A DNA stretch of 42,565 nt from contig CANNIZ010000039.1 in NCBI GenBank assembly GCA_947505245.1, forward strand, positions 1-42,565. Reading direction: 5' to 3'. Within the stretch, counting starts at the first letter, position 1. Every line of letters starts with the position of its first letter. A program made the translations under genes and the position numbers. Source of the stretch: Pseudomonadota bacterium. GTDB taxonomy: Bacteria > Myxococcota_A > UBA796 > GCA-2862545. Positions 1-9,822 of the stretch are shown one piece after another. The notes under the pieces were generated by a model, which saw only the letters and a list, made by a program, of their open reading frames with translations, made no database searches and had not been told where the DNA came from.

Positions 1-1694
1 CCGCATGCGCCCAGGACGCGAGCCTCACCTACGCCTGGGCCCTCACGTCGGTCCCCGCCGGTTCCACGGCCGTCCTGTCGGACGCGTCTGCGGCCGAGCC
101 CTGGTTCCTCGCGGACGCGTCGGGTGACTACGGCGTCTCGCTCGTCGTGACGGACATCACGGGCCGGTCCTCGGTCCTGGCGTCCACCACGATCACCGCG
201 GCCGATTGCGGCTCGGCCATTCCGAGCATCGACACGGTCGTGGTCGCGCCGAGCGCGCCCTACACCGCCGACCTCGTCACCCTGGACATCACCGCGAGCG
301 ACGCCGACGAAGCCGGAACCTGCGCGCGCGACGAAGATCTGCGCGTGATGAGCGAGTTCACCAGCCGGCCCGTCGGGTCGGCCGCCACCCTCCTTCCGTC
401 GGACGGCACCTCGGTGTCGTTCATCGCGGACGTGCCTGGCGCTTACGAGATCCGCAGCGTCGTGTCGGACGCTGGCGGGCAGTGGTCGTCCAAGGAGACG
501 AGCGTGACGGTCGGCACGTGCGGCAGCGCGTCCCCGGTGGCCGCCCTGAGCGTCCTCGCGCCGTACCCCGTCGGCCCGGGCGCGTCGCTCAACGCCAACG
601 CCCTCGTGGGCGACACGATCGAATTCGACGCGAGCGCGTCGACGGACGCCGACCTGTCGGCGCCGTGCAGCCTGCCGGGCATGTTGAGCTACCGGTGGTC
701 GATCCTCGACCGCCCGCCCGCCAGCGTGCGTACGCTCAACGACACGAACATCGCGGCGCCCTCGCTCACCCCGGACATGCCGGGCATGTACAGGCTCGGC
801 GTGGAGGTGCGCGACGGTGACGGTCACGCCTCCTACGGCACGGTCGACGTGTACGTGTCGCCGATCCCGCCGGTCGGAACCGTCAGCGGCTTCGGCCTCG
901 AGTTCGTCGCCGGCGGCACCTCGCTGTGGAACCGCCCGAGGGGCATCGCCATCCACGGAGACTCCGTGTACGTCGTGCAGTCGAGCGGGAACTCGATCAC
1001 CCGCACGCAGGACGGCGTCACCAGCCTGGTCGCGATCGGCGGATACCTCACGGGCCTCGAAGACGTCGTGTACGAGCCGGTGAGCGGGATGCTGTTCGCC
1101 ACTTCCTCAACGTGGGACCAGATCGTCCGCGTCGACCCGACCACGGGCGCCCAGTTCCTGTGGTCGCGCCCCGGCGACCTCGACAACCCGCGGTCGATCT
1201 CGCTGTACACGTCCGCCGCCGGCACCCCTACCCTCATCGCGATGAGCGAGGGCCAACGCCGGGCCATGATGTGGACAGCCAGCTCGAGCGCGGGAAGCAG
1301 CCCGTCCGGCAGTGAAGACTTTGGCGGCAACGGCAACCTCGACCGCCCGTACGGCATCGAAGGCGCGGTGATTTCGAACACCAACACCTGGTTCACGACC
1401 GACACCGCGACCAACCGCGCCTGGCGCACCGACGGCAACAACGACCGCAGCCTCACGCAGAACGTCCGTAGCCCGCGCGACATCGTCCGGGGCCCATCGG
1501 GCAACCTGTACATCGCCGACAGTGGTTCCGGTCAGCTGCTTCAGATGGCGGACTGTGGAAACTCGAACTGCCCCCTGACGACGATCGCCGTCGGAACGTG
1601 GGAGCCGTGGGGCCTGTGGTTCGAGAGCCCGACGTCGCTGCTCGTGACCGACCGCACGGGCAATGCGATGTACCGAATCACGGGCAACTTCTGA
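1..1694 (+). CDS. Secreted PKD/Ig-like repeat protein with C-terminal beta-propeller (5' end outside the window)
   Basis: The reading frame is open from base 3, so the N-terminus and any signal peptide lie upstream and the ATG at 147 is internal. Up to about base 870 the translation shows three PKD/Ig-like modules, each with a Tyr-x-Trp core (YAWALTSVPAGS near base 33; YRWSIL near base 690) and an ending such as YEIRSVVSDAGG or YRLGVEVRDGDG. From about base 890 to the stop there are NHL/SMP-30-like propeller blades (NRPRGIAIHGDSVYVV, SPRDIVRGPSGNLYIADSGS). Cysteines are spaced like disulphide pairs. Such proteins are usually exported and take part in surface binding. No enzymatic motif is visible. 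The domain reading is secure; the function is unknown. Confidence 0.75.
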   Translation, partial: ACAQDASLTYAWALTSVPAGSTAVLSDASAAEPWFLADASGDYGVSLVVTDITGRSSVLASTTITAADCGSAIPSIDTVVVAPSAPYTADLVTLDITASDADEAGTCARDEDLRVMSEFTSRPVGSAATLLPSDGTSVSFIADVPGAYEIRSVVSDAGGQWSSKETSVTVGTCGSASPVAALSVLAPYPVGPGASLNANALVGDTIEFDASASTDADLSAPCSLPGMLSYRWSILDRPPASVRTLNDTNIAAPSLTPDMPGMYRLGVEVRDGDGHASYGTVDVYVSPIPPVGTVSGFGLEFVAGGTSLWNRPRGIAIHGDSVYVVQSSGNSITRTQDGVTSLVAIGGYLTGLEDVVYEPVSGMLFATSSTWDQIVRVDPTTGAQFLWSRPGDLDNPRSISLYTSAAGTPTLIAMSEGQRRAMMWTASSSAGSSPSGSEDFGGNGNLDRPYGIEGAVISNTNTWFTTDTATNRAWRTDGNNDRSLTQNVRSPRDIVRGPSGNLYIADSGSGQLLQMADCGNSNCPLTTIAVGTWEPWGLWFESPTSLLVTDRTGNAMYRITGNF

Positions 1695-1707
1695 CCCGCG
1701 CATGACG

Positions 1708-1736
1708 CTCTCCGCGTGTTAACGACGCGCGGGGAG
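1708..1736 (+). promoter_or_regulatory. Hairpin that buries the ribosome binding site of the M16 peptidase gene
   Basis: CTCTCCGCG (1708-1716) pairs with CGCGGGGAG (1728-1736) to give a 9-bp stem with one G-T pair and an 11-base loop. The 3' arm contains the Shine-Dalgarno sequence GGGGAG (1731-1736), four bases before the ATG at 1741. The structure is seen directly. A role in limiting translation is inferred. There is no T-run after it, so a terminator role for the upstream gene is less likely. Confidence 0.45.
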
Positions 1737-1740
1737 TCTC

Positions 1741-3108
1741 ATGTCAATCCTGCTCGCGATCGCTTTTTCGGCCACCCCGTCCGCGCTGGCGGCCGATCCG
1801 CTGCTGATGGACGCCGGCCCCCAGGGCACGTCCGTGCACAAGCTCGCGAACGGCCTCACCGTCATCCTCCAGGAAGACCACCGCACCGACACGGTGGCGC
1901 TGCACATCCGCTACGGGGTTGGCGCGCACGACGAGAAGCTCGGTGAACACGGCTGCGCGCACCTGTTCGAGCACCTGATGTTCGAAGGCAGCGCCCACGT
2001 CGGCATGAACAAGTTCGACGAGTGGCTCACCGCGGCCGGCGGCGAGAACAACGCGTTCACGTCGGACGACCAGACCGCGTACCACATGACGTTCCCATCG
2101 GGCGCGAAGGACCTCGCGCTGTTCCTCGACTCGGACCGCCTCGGCTGGCTGCTCGACGGCGTCACCCAAGGGAACCTCGACAACCAGCGGATGGTGGTGC
2201 TCCAGGAGCGCGCGGAAGGCTACGAGCAGCCGAACGGCCGCGACTGGGACGCCCTGCAGACGCTGATGTACGACCCGACGAACCCGTACCACGTGCCCGT
2301 CATCGGCACGGTCGCTGAAGTCCAGGGCTTCCAGATCCCCGCTGTACACGGGTTCTTCAAGGCGCACTACCGTCCCGGAAACGCGGTCCTCGTGTTGGTC
2401 GGAAACTTCGAGACCGCCGCCATGCTCGCATCGGTCGACAGCTGGTTCGGCTCCATCCCGGACGCCGGCCCCATCGAGCCGCGCGCGGTCTGGAAGGAGG
2501 GCGTCGTCGCCGCGCACGACGGGTTCCTCGAAGACAGCGTCGAGCAGCGCACCGTCTACCTCGCCTGGCCCTCTGTACCGCTCGGCCACAAAGACGCGCC
2601 CGCGCTCGATCTGCTCGGGTACGTGTTGTCCGGCGGTCGCGGCACCCGGCTCGACGACGCGATGTACTTCGACAAGAACCTCGCCACCGACGAAGGCGCG
2701 TTCCCCTACGCGATGGACGCCGAGGGGATGTTCATCGTCTATGCGACCGCCCCAAAGAAGCCGCTCACCAAGCTCGCGTCCGTCGCCGAGTCCGTGATCG
2801 CCGACGTGATCACCACGCCGCCGACCGCCGCCGAGCTCGACCGCGCCAAGCGCCAATACAAGGCCGACCTGCTCGATCCACTCGAGACGCTCGAGAGCCG
2901 CGCTGAGTGGCTGGCGGACTGCCAGTTCTACGACGGGCGTCCGGACTGCCTCGCCGACCGTTGGAAGAAGATCGACGCCGTCACGTCGGACGATCTCGTC
3001 CGCGTCACCCAGACCTACCTCACCCCCGAGCGCCGCACGAGCCTGTCGATCGTCCCCAAGGGCGACACCGGAATGATGCCCGGCGCCGACGTCGTGGAGC
3101 TCCCATGA
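1741..3108 (+). CDS. M16 family zinc metallopeptidase, catalytic subunit
   Basis: A 455-residue protein with a short signal peptide (cleavage near SALA-ADP, residue 18). It then has the inverted zinc motif HLFEH (His74, Glu77, His78) with the distal Glu ligand probably at Glu156 in VVLQER, which defines the pitrilysin/M16 family. A second M16-type domain follows (residues about 190-370: HYRPGNAVLVLVGNF). The start at 1741 has GGGGAG four bases upstream. The stop overlaps the start of the next gene (ATGA, 3105-3108), which encodes the partner lacking the zinc site. The pair therefore looks like the two-subunit periplasmic processing-type peptidases common in Proteobacteria and Myxococcota. The substrate is unknown. 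Confidence 0.92.
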   Translation: MSILLAIAFSATPSALAADPLLMDAGPQGTSVHKLANGLTVILQEDHRTDTVALHIRYGVGAHDEKLGEHGCAHLFEHLMFEGSAHVGMNKFDEWLTAAGGENNAFTSDDQTAYHMTFPSGAKDLALFLDSDRLGWLLDGVTQGNLDNQRMVVLQERAEGYEQPNGRDWDALQTLMYDPTNPYHVPVIGTVAEVQGFQIPAVHGFFKAHYRPGNAVLVLVGNFETAAMLASVDSWFGSIPDAGPIEPRAVWKEGVVAAHDGFLEDSVEQRTVYLAWPSVPLGHKDAPALDLLGYVLSGGRGTRLDDAMYFDKNLATDEGAFPYAMDAEGMFIVYATAPKKPLTKLASVAESVIADVITTPPTAAELDRAKRQYKADLLDPLETLESRAEWLADCQFYDGRPDCLADRWKKIDAVTSDDLVRVTQTYLTPERRTSLSIVPKGDTGMMPGADVVELP

Positions 3109-4514
3109 TCACCGTCCTCCTCGCCGCCGCGCTCGCCCACGCGGACGAAGTCGATCGCTCCGCCCCTCCCGTGGTCGTGCCGCCCACCGCGTTCGAGCAC
3201 CCCGCCGCCGAGGTGCACACCGTCGGTGGCAGCACGGTGTGGTTCGTGCGCGAGAAGGGCATCCGCAAGCTGCAGATTCACGTCATCTTGAACCGTGGCG
3301 CCATCGATCTGGACGGCCACAGCACCGCGAACAGCGAAGCCACCGGCTGGTTGTGGGACGCGGCCACCGCGACGCAGACGGCCGACCAGGTCACCGAGAC
3401 CGAGGAACTGTACGATCTTGACGTGTCGTCCTGGCTCGGCAACACCACGTCGGGCCTGGACATGGAAGTGCCGCCAGAGGAGCTTGACCGCGGTCTCGCG
3501 CTGCTTTCGGGCATGCTGCACGAGCCCACGTTCCCGAAGGACGAGGTCAAGCGCTGGTCGCGCGAGAAGCTGCAGTGGTACACGGCGGACGCGCTTACGT
3601 CTCCGCGCGATCTCGCCGGATCCGCGCTCACGTTCGCCTGGTTCCCCGCGGACCACCCGTTCGGCGTGCGGCCGGACCTCAAGGCGATCAAGGGCGTGAA
3701 GTCCGCGGCGCTCCTCGAGCGCGAGGCCCGCGTCATCGCCGAGGCGCCCTCGCTCGTCGTGGTCGTCGGAGACATCGAGTGGGCCACGCTCGAGCCGAAG
3801 CTAGCGACCGCGCTGGGGGACGTCGGCAAGCCCGGCGCGCGCACCCAAGACCCCGCGTTCACGCCGCCGTCGGCGAGTCGCTGGCTCGCGGTGGACATGC
3901 CCGGCAACCCACAAGCGACCATCCGCATGCGCACGGGCGCTCCGCTGCGCGACGATCCGGACCGCGTCGTCGCCGAGGTCGTGGACTTCGCCATCGGCGG
4001 CAGCTTCCTTTCGCGATTGAACAGCAACCTGCGCGAGGACAAGGGCTGGACCTACGGCGCGTGGTCGTCGTACTCGTACGATCGCACGCGCGCGCACTGG
4101 ACGTTCGGGCTCGACGTCAAAGTCGAACACGTCGCCGAGACGGTGACGGAACTCGCAAAAGAGGTCGACAAGCTCGCCGCTGAAGGTGCCCGCATCGACG
4201 AGATCACAGGTGCTCGCAACACGATGGTGTCGTGGTGGAACAGCTCGCTCGAGACCGGCGCCGGCTCGATCAAGTTCTACGATCAGCTCCACTTCGACGA
4301 GAGCACCGTCGGCGCCGAGCGCGACCGCGTCGTAGCGCTCGACCACGTCACGCCGGACGACACGAAGCGCGTCGCCGGGAAGTGGCTCGCACCCGCGAAC
4401 CCGCGCGTGTGGGTGATCGTCGGGGACAAGAACGCGATCGGCCAGCAGCTTGAGGCCGCGGGCCTGAAAGTCGAGTGGGTCAGCGCCGAGGACGCGATCC
4501 TCGGCACGTTCTAG
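3105..4514 (+). CDS. M16 family peptidase-like protein, non-catalytic subunit
   Basis: 469 residues from the ATG at 3105, which overlaps the upstream stop. An upstream in-frame start at 2907 would lie deep inside the previous gene and is rejected. A short signal peptide (MITVLLAAALAHA) precedes an M16 domain whose HxxEH motif is lost: the equivalent region reads ILNRGAIDLDGHSTANSEA. The C-terminal half keeps the substrate-positioning Arg/Tyr signature LREDKGWTYG (near base 4030). This matches the inactive partner of two-subunit M16 peptidases, in which one chain holds the metal and the other the R/Y pair. Cotranscription with the catalytic subunit is near certain. The gene ends four bases before the stop of a convergent gene. 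Confidence 0.9.
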   Translation: MITVLLAAALAHADEVDRSAPPVVVPPTAFEHPAAEVHTVGGSTVWFVREKGIRKLQIHVILNRGAIDLDGHSTANSEATGWLWDAATATQTADQVTETEELYDLDVSSWLGNTTSGLDMEVPPEELDRGLALLSGMLHEPTFPKDEVKRWSREKLQWYTADALTSPRDLAGSALTFAWFPADHPFGVRPDLKAIKGVKSAALLEREARVIAEAPSLVVVVGDIEWATLEPKLATALGDVGKPGARTQDPAFTPPSASRWLAVDMPGNPQATIRMRTGAPLRDDPDRVVAEVVDFAIGGSFLSRLNSNLREDKGWTYGAWSSYSYDRTRAHWTFGLDVKVEHVAETVTELAKEVDKLAAEGARIDEITGARNTMVSWWNSSLETGAGSIKFYDQLHFDESTVGAERDRVVALDHVTPDDTKRVAGKWLAPANPRVWVIVGDKNAIGQQLEAAGLKVEWVSAEDAILGTF

Positions 4515-4517
4515 CGG

Positions 4518-7508
4518 CTACTGACCGACGACGGACGCCGACCAGGCGCCGCGAGACTCGATCTCGCTGTACGCGCTGGGATTGGGCCGACCCGTCGGGT
4601 TGCCCCAGTAGATGCGCGAGTAGGCCATGTTGGCCCACCCGTTGTTGTGGTACCCGGGGAGGAACAGGTCCTTGTACCCGTCGTGGTTGAGGTCGACCGC
4701 GTCCGCTCCCTCGACGCCACCATACGTGAAGTAGTCCGTGTGATTGGCGTCATTGAAGGCCCCCGACGGGGCGCCCCAGAACACCATCGAGGTGGTCTGG
4801 TAGTCGCCGTCGTGGTGCGAGAGCAGGATGATGTCGGGATACCCGTCCATATCGACGTCGTTGACCTCGCTCGACAGGATGCCGCGCGACGTGAGCTGTG
4901 TGCGGTTCGTGGTCGGGAAGGAAGTGGTGCCCGAGCCCCAGTAGATGTACGTCGGGACCATGTTCGTCCACGCGGCGTTGTAGTAGCCGGGCGCCAGGAT
5001 ATCGAGGTGCCCGTCGCCGTTCAGGTCAGCGATGGAGCCGCGGTAGGAGCCATAGTTCGCGATCGTCGTCCGGTTGCCGAGCGAGAACCCCGAGGGGCTG
5101 TTGAAGTAGATGTACGAATCGGTGAAGTGGTCGCCGTCATAGTGGCTCCAGAACACCAGGTCCTTTCGACCATCTTCGTTCAGGTCCGCCGTACTGACGC
5201 GGTAGGACCCGACGGTGGGCAGGTCTGCACGGTTCGTCGTGGAGAACCCCGTCGCGCTGTTGTAATAGACATACGAATTGATGGCGTACGAACCATTGTA
5301 GTAGTTCGACAGGACCACGTCAGGACGCCCATCGGCGTTCAGATCGTCGATCGCGCATCCGGTCGCGCCCTGGCCCGCCAGCGCAGTGCGGTTGGTCGCG
5401 CTGAACACGCCGTTCGTGCTCCAATAGACGTACGAGTCGACCACGTAGTCGCCGTCGTAATGATCCGCGAACACGACGTCCTTCCAGCCGTCTGCGTTGA
5501 GGTCACCCACGCAGGTCCAGTGCGCGCCGCTCGTCGGCAGCGCCGTGCGATTGGCGTCGGCGTACCCGGTTGCGCTCCCCCAGAACACGTACGAGTTGGT
5601 GTTCTCGGTCACTCCGTTGTTGTAGCTGGCGTACACGAGGTCGAGGTAGCCGTCCTTGTTGAGGTCTTCGACCTCGTGGCCGAGCGTTCCGAACTGGGAC
5701 AGCGCGTTCCCGCCGAGCGCCAGGCCCGCGGGGCCCGACAGCGCGTTCTTCGAGCTGACGATGTAGTCGCCGTCGTGGTGGGATGGCAGCACCAGATCCG
5801 GCATGCCGTCGCAGTTCAGGTCGGTGCAAACGTCCAGACCGTCGCAATTCATGTCGACGCCGTCGCCCGGGATCTCCGTCGCGGTGGAGTCCGGGAACGC
5901 CTTCGAGTTGTTGTCCGCGCAGTCCGTGCTGTCGCTCACGCCGTTGGCGGGCCGCACACACGCCCACTGCGTCGCGTTCGGGTTGCCGTACGTGTCGCCG
6001 TCCGCGTCGGTGTAGTAGAGCTTGCCGTCGACCGCGTCGTTCGTCGCGTTGCCGTCGCAGTCGCGGTCCGTGGCGTCGCAGAACTCGATCGCGTTGGGGT
6101 GCGTGCTCTTCACGTTGTCGTTGCAGTCGCCAGCCGTCAGCGACGTGCCCGTCGCCGGGCGCACGCAACCGGTCACCGCCGAGCCCGTGCCGTAGCCGTC
6201 GCCGTCGACGTCGACGTACCAGGTGAGCGTGCCCACCGCGCTCTCGTCAACCTGCGAGTTGCAGTTGTTGTCAGCGCCGTCGCAGATCTCGGTCGCCGCA
6301 GGGTTCACGTTCGCCTTCGCGTCGTCGCAGTCGCCACCCGAGAACGACGTACCCGTCGCCGGGCGCGCGCAGCCGGTGACCGCGGAGCCCGTTCCGAAGC
6401 CGTCTCCGTCTCCGTCGACGTACCAGGTGACCGTACCCACCGCGCTCTCGTCCACCTGCGTGTTGCAGTTGTTGTCCGCGCCGTCGCAGATCTCCGGCGC
6501 CGCCGGGTTCACGTTCGCCTTCGTGTCGTTGCAGTCGCCCTCGCAGCCGAACCACCCGTCCACGTCGGCGTCCGACTCGTTCGCCGGGATCGCGTTGTTG
6601 CAGTCGTTGTCGGCGCCGTCGCAGGCCTCCGCGGCGCCCGCGTGCGTCTTTGCGTCAAGGTCGTCGCAGTCCGTCGACGTCGACACGAAGCTCGCAGGCG
6701 CAGCGCACGCGATCTGCGAGACCGAGCCGCCGTGACCGTCGCCGTCCGCGTCGAGGTAGAACGTCTTCGAATTCGACGCCTCTTCGTCGATCACGCCGTT
6801 GCAGTTCTGGTCGACGTCGTCACACGTCTCCGTGGCGCCCGGGTGCGTCCCCGTCACGTCGTCATTGCAGTCGTTATCGTTCGCGACGAAGCCCGCCGGG
6901 GCCTCACACGCGTCCGAAGCCGTGGCCGGGTCGCCGAAGCCGTCATTGTCGGTGTCTGCGTAGTACGTGTGCGTTCCGACCGCGTCATTGTCGTCGATGC
7001 CATCGCAGTTGTCGTCATCGCCGTTGCAGAGCTCCACGGCCGTCGGGTTCACGGCCGCCGCTTTGTCGTTGCAGTCTTCGCAGGCGGGGAACCCGTCCGC
7101 GTCCGCGTCCGCGAACCCGACCGAGCCGTCGCAGTTGAAGTCGCGGTCGACCAGGCAGTCGTCCTTCGCGTCGGGGTTCACGTCCGCCGCCGCGTCATCA
7201 CAGTCCGTCGCGTCCGACACGAAGCCGTCCGGCGCCGTACACGACGCCTGCGTGACGCTCGCCGAGCCGAACCCGTCCCCGTCGAAGTCCGCGTTGAACG
7301 TCTGAGCGTCCGTCGCGTCCTCGTCGATGTCGCCCGAGCAGTCGTCGTCGATGCCGTTACACAGCTCCTCAGCGCCAGGGAGGATGTCCGCGTTTGTGTC
7401 ATCGCAGTCGACGAGCGCGCTCGCGCCGTCTCCGTCGTCATCTTCGGGCGGCTTCCGGCACGCGAACGTGAGGGCGAGCGAGAGCAACAGCGCGGTTTGA
7501 ATCTTCAT
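4518..7508 (-). CDS. Large lipoprotein with MopE-type metal-binding repeats and FG-GAP/VCBS repeats
   Basis: 996 residues from the ATG at 7508, preceded by AGGGGGAA. An ATG or GTG further upstream would only add residues before a clear lipoprotein signal (MKIQTALLLSLALTFAC, lipobox LTFAC). Residues about 20-555 hold roughly nine repeats of the type CDD-x-PGA-E-CNGIDDDCDG-D-DGDG, the Stigma/MopE 'putative metal-binding motif' rich in Asp and Cys. Residues about 560-990 hold about eight FG-GAP/VCBS-like blades (DLNADGRPDVVLSNYYNGSY, DLNGDGHLDILAPGYYN), probably forming a beta-propeller. A surface-exposed Ca2+-binding adhesin or recognition protein is the usual reading. No catalytic motif is seen. 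It runs convergent to the M16 pair with three bases between stops. Confidence 0.85.
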   Translation of the reverse strand: MKIQTALLLSLALTFACRKPPEDDDGDGASALVDCDDTNADILPGAEELCNGIDDDCSGDIDEDATDAQTFNADFDGDGFGSASVTQASCTAPDGFVSDATDCDDAAADVNPDAKDDCLVDRDFNCDGSVGFADADADGFPACEDCNDKAAAVNPTAVELCNGDDDNCDGIDDNDAVGTHTYYADTDNDGFGDPATASDACEAPAGFVANDNDCNDDVTGTHPGATETCDDVDQNCNGVIDEEASNSKTFYLDADGDGHGGSVSQIACAAPASFVSTSTDCDDLDAKTHAGAAEACDGADNDCNNAIPANESDADVDGWFGCEGDCNDTKANVNPAAPEICDGADNNCNTQVDESAVGTVTWYVDGDGDGFGTGSAVTGCARPATGTSFSGGDCDDAKANVNPAATEICDGADNNCNSQVDESAVGTLTWYVDVDGDGYGTGSAVTGCVRPATGTSLTAGDCNDNVKSTHPNAIEFCDATDRDCDGNATNDAVDGKLYYTDADGDTYGNPNATQWACVRPANGVSDSTDCADNNSKAFPDSTATEIPGDGVDMNCDGLDVCTDLNCDGMPDLVLPSHHDGDYIVSSKNALSGPAGLALGGNALSQFGTLGHEVEDLNKDGYLDLVYASYNNGVTENTNSYVFWGSATGYADANRTALPTSGAHWTCVGDLNADGWKDVVFADHYDGDYVVDSYVYWSTNGVFSATNRTALAGQGATGCAIDDLNADGRPDVVLSNYYNGSYAINSYVYYNSATGFSTTNRADLPTVGSYRVSTADLNEDGRKDLVFWSHYDGDHFTDSYIYFNSPSGFSLGNRTTIANYGSYRGSIADLNGDGHLDILAPGYYNAAWTNMVPTYIYWGSGTTSFPTTNRTQLTSRGILSSEVNDVDMDGYPDIILLSHHDGDYQTTSMVFWGAPSGAFNDANHTDYFTYGGVEGADAVDLNHDGYKDLFLPGYHNNGWANMAYSRIYWGNPTGRPNPSAYSEIESRGAWSASVVGQ
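6148..6535 (-). repeat. Two near-identical tandem 204-base units inside the MopE lipoprotein gene
   Basis: The segments starting at 6148 and 6352 match closely over about 180 bases with a period of 204 bases (68 codons). Each encodes one MopE unit (EICDGADNNCN then QVDESAVGT then TWYVD and RPATGTS). The other units of the same gene are much more divergent, so this pair looks like a recent in-frame duplication. Confidence 0.75.
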
Positions 7509-7618
7509 GGTTCCCCCTAAAAGGCGGGGCATTCTGCCCCAAGTCCCCCCCATCGTCTACTCATGGGTGTAGGATCAGCCGCCGCCGGGCTGGCGGTCCC
7601 AATTCGCGAGGCGATCCC

Positions 7619-8521
7619 ATGGCAGACGACGAAGGCAGCGGAAGCAGCACCGGCACGACCATCCTCGCGGTCGCAGCGCCCTTCGTCACCGCGGGCATCG
7701 CGCTGCTGGTAGGCGTCGTGGTCGGCGGCGGCATCGCGTGGGTCGCAAAGCCCGACGTGATCGTCGACCGGCCCGTCCCCCGCGAGCTCAACGCGGCCGA
7801 GCTCACCGCCGCTTGCGCGCCCGCCGTCGCTGAGGTCACCGCACGCCTGACGCAGGCCGAGGACAAGGTCACCACCCTCGTCACCGACGTGAAGACGAAG
7901 GAAGCCCGCGTGCGCGACCTCGAGGCCGACATCGAAGCGCGCAAGGCCCGCGGCGCCGCAGCGGGCGCCGAGTTCGCGAGGATGAAGGAAGAGCTCGCCG
8001 CCGCCAAGGCCGAGCTCGAGACCATCAAGGTTCAGCTCGTCACCGCCATCGAAGAGAAGGAGGCGGTCGTCAAGGAGCTCAAGGCCACCGTGAAGGCGCT
8101 GGACGAGCAGAAGGTCGAGACCAAGGTCGCGCAAGAGGACGCGCTCACCAAGGGCTGGAGCGCGTTCATGTCCGGCTCGCAGATCGAGATCTGCGACCAC
8201 GGCAACCGCAAGAAGCTCGGCCGTTGCCGCGAGACGGTGGAAGAGAAGGTCACGCCGTTCAAGGCCAAATTCCAGCACTGTCTGCGGTCGGGCCAGGAGA
8301 TGCCGAGCGTCCACCCGGTCGAGAAGGGGATCGATCTTCCCCAGTTCTCCGAGCTCATCGACGAGACGAGCAACATCACCGAAGGCTGGTACGTGCTGCT
8401 GTGCGACCCCACGCTGCCGGAAGCCAAGGGCTTCGCAGACGAGCGCACCGATGATGAGCCCGCGCTCCCGCCGACGCAGCCCGGCAGCACCGAAGGCGAA
8501 TTCGAGCTCGACGACAAGTAG
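7619..8521 (+). CDS. Membrane-anchored coiled-coil protein of unknown function
   Basis: 300 residues. A Gly/Val/Ala-rich transmembrane segment lies at about residues 15-42 ([18 protein letters not shown]), with no cleavage site, so the protein is probably a signal anchor with most of it periplasmic. Residues about 62-172 are a charged heptad-like coiled coil rich in Glu, Lys and Ala. Residues about 176-275 form a compact region with four cysteines ([34 protein letters not shown]). The tail is acidic. I do not recognise the family. It is divergent from the MopE lipoprotein, with 110 bases between the starts, and is followed 74 bases later by icd. Confidence 0.8.
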   Translation: MADDEGSGSSTGTTILAVAAPFVTAGIALLVGVVVGGGIAWVAKPDVIVDRPVPRELNAAELTAACAPAVAEVTARLTQAEDKVTTLVTDVKTKEARVRDLEADIEARKARGAAAGAEFARMKEELAAAKAELETIKVQLVTAIEEKEAVVKELKATVKALDEQKVETKVAQEDALTKGWSAFMSGSQIEICDHGNRKKLGRCRETVEEKVTPFKAKFQHCLRSGQEMPSVHPVEKGIDLPQFSELIDETSNITEGWYVLLCDPTLPEAKGFADERTDDEPALPPTQPGSTEGEFELDDK

Positions 8522-8595
8522 GTCGTGCAGCCGAGGGACGACCCACCACCATCGCGATAGACGTGCGGCGTTCACATCCCTGCACGAGGTTTCCG

Positions 8596-9813
8596 ATGGC
8601 GAAGATTCAGGTCAAGAATCCGGTGGTCGAGATGGACGGCGACGAGATGACCCGGGTCATCTGGAGCTTCATCAAGAGCAAGCTGATCCTTCCGTACCTC
8701 GACATCGACCTGAAGTACTACGACCTCGGCATCGAGTACCGCGATCAGACGAACGATCAGGTCACGATCGACAGCGCCAAGGCCACGCAGCAGTACGGCA
8801 TCGCCGTGAAGTGCGCGACGATCACGCCCGACGAAGCGCGCGTGAAGGAGTTCGGCCTGAAGGAGATGTGGAAGTCCCCGAACGGGACGATCCGCAACAT
8901 CATCGGCGGCACGATCTTCCGCGAGCCGATCATCTGCAAGAACGTCCCCCGGCTCGTCCCCGGCTGGACGAAGCCCATCGTGATCGGCCGCCACGCGTTC
9001 GGCGATCAGTACCGCGCGACGGACTTCCTCGTGCCCGGCCCCGGCACGCTCACCATGACGTTCACGCCTAAAGACGGCAGCGCGCCCATCACGCACAAGG
9101 TGTACGACTTCGCCGACAGCGGCGTCGCCATGGGCATGTACAACCTCGACGAGTCGATCACGGGCTTCGCGCGCTCGAGCATGAACTACGCGCTCAACCG
9201 CGGCTGGCCGCTGTACCTGTCCACCAAGAACACCATCCTCAAGCGCTACGACGGCCGCTTCAAGGACCTGTTCGAGAAGGTCTACGAGGCCGAGTTCAAG
9301 GCCAAGTTCGCCGCGAAGGGCATCACCTACGAGCACCGCCTGATCGACGACATGGTCGCGTCGGCCATGAAGTGGGAAGGTGGCTTCGTGTGGGCGACCA
9401 AGAACTACGACGGCGACGTGCAGTCCGACAGCGTCGCGCAGGGCTTCGGCAGCCTGGGCCTGATGACGTCGGTGCTGCTCACGCCCGACGGCAACACCGT
9501 GGAAGCCGAAGCCGCGCACGGCACGGTCACGCGCCACTTCCGCGACCACCAGAAGGGCAAGCCCACGTCCACGAACCCGATCGCGTCGATCTTCGCGTGG
9601 ACGCAGGGCCTCAAGTACCGCGGCAAGTTCGACAACACGCCCGACGTGATCGGCTTCGCCGACGCCCTCGAGGAGGTATGCGTCGCCACGGTCGAGTCGG
9701 GCCGCATGACGAAGGACCTCGCGATCCTGATCGACCCAAAGCAGCCGTACCTCACGACCGAGGCGTTCCTCGAGGCGCTGAACGTCGACCTCGCCAAGCG
9801 CATCAAGTCGTAG
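8596..9813 (+). CDS. icd: NADP-dependent isocitrate dehydrogenase (eukaryotic-type subfamily)
   Basis: Oxidatively decarboxylates isocitrate to 2-oxoglutarate with NADP+ in the TCA cycle. At 405 residues from the ATG at 8596 (GAGG seven bases upstream) it belongs to the homodimeric subfamily that includes human IDH1 and many bacterial enzymes. The alignment with IDH1 is gapless at the N-terminus, so key substrate residues keep the human numbering: Thr77, Ser94, Arg100 (NGTIR), Arg109 (FRE) and Arg132 ([10 protein letters not shown]). The C-terminal coenzyme region HGTVTRHF ... [11 protein letters not shown] is intact. A start at 8563 would add 11 unconserved residues. The next gene begins nine bases after the stop and its GGAGGG overlaps the stop region, suggesting cotranscription. 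Confidence 0.96.
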   Translation: MAKIQVKNPVVEMDGDEMTRVIWSFIKSKLILPYLDIDLKYYDLGIEYRDQTNDQVTIDSAKATQQYGIAVKCATITPDEARVKEFGLKEMWKSPNGTIRNIIGGTIFREPIICKNVPRLVPGWTKPIVIGRHAFGDQYRATDFLVPGPGTLTMTFTPKDGSAPITHKVYDFADSGVAMGMYNLDESITGFARSSMNYALNRGWPLYLSTKNTILKRYDGRFKDLFEKVYEAEFKAKFAAKGITYEHRLIDDMVASAMKWEGGFVWATKNYDGDVQSDSVAQGFGSLGLMTSVLLTPDGNTVEAEAAHGTVTRHFRDHQKGKPTSTNPIASIFAWTQGLKYRGKFDNTPDVIGFADALEEVCVATVESGRMTKDLAILIDPKQPYLTTEAFLEALNVDLAKRIKS

Positions 9814-9822
9814 GAGGGTGCC

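Noticed and set aside
2907..3104. An upstream start for the second M16 gene
   Set aside because: The extra 66 residues are an Arg-rich shadow of the first M16 gene; the ATG at 3105 opens a signal peptide and gives an ATGA overlap.
6148..6535. CRISPR-like regular repeats
   Set aside because: The repeats are 204 bases apart, in frame and coding, with no short direct repeats separated by unique spacers anywhere in the window.
4647..7520. A 957-codon open frame on the plus strand opposite the MopE lipoprotein gene
   Set aside because: Its translation is a monotonous Val/Arg/Ala mixture that mirrors the Asp-rich repeats on the other strand. No domain, and no ribosome binding site. It is a high-GC artefact.
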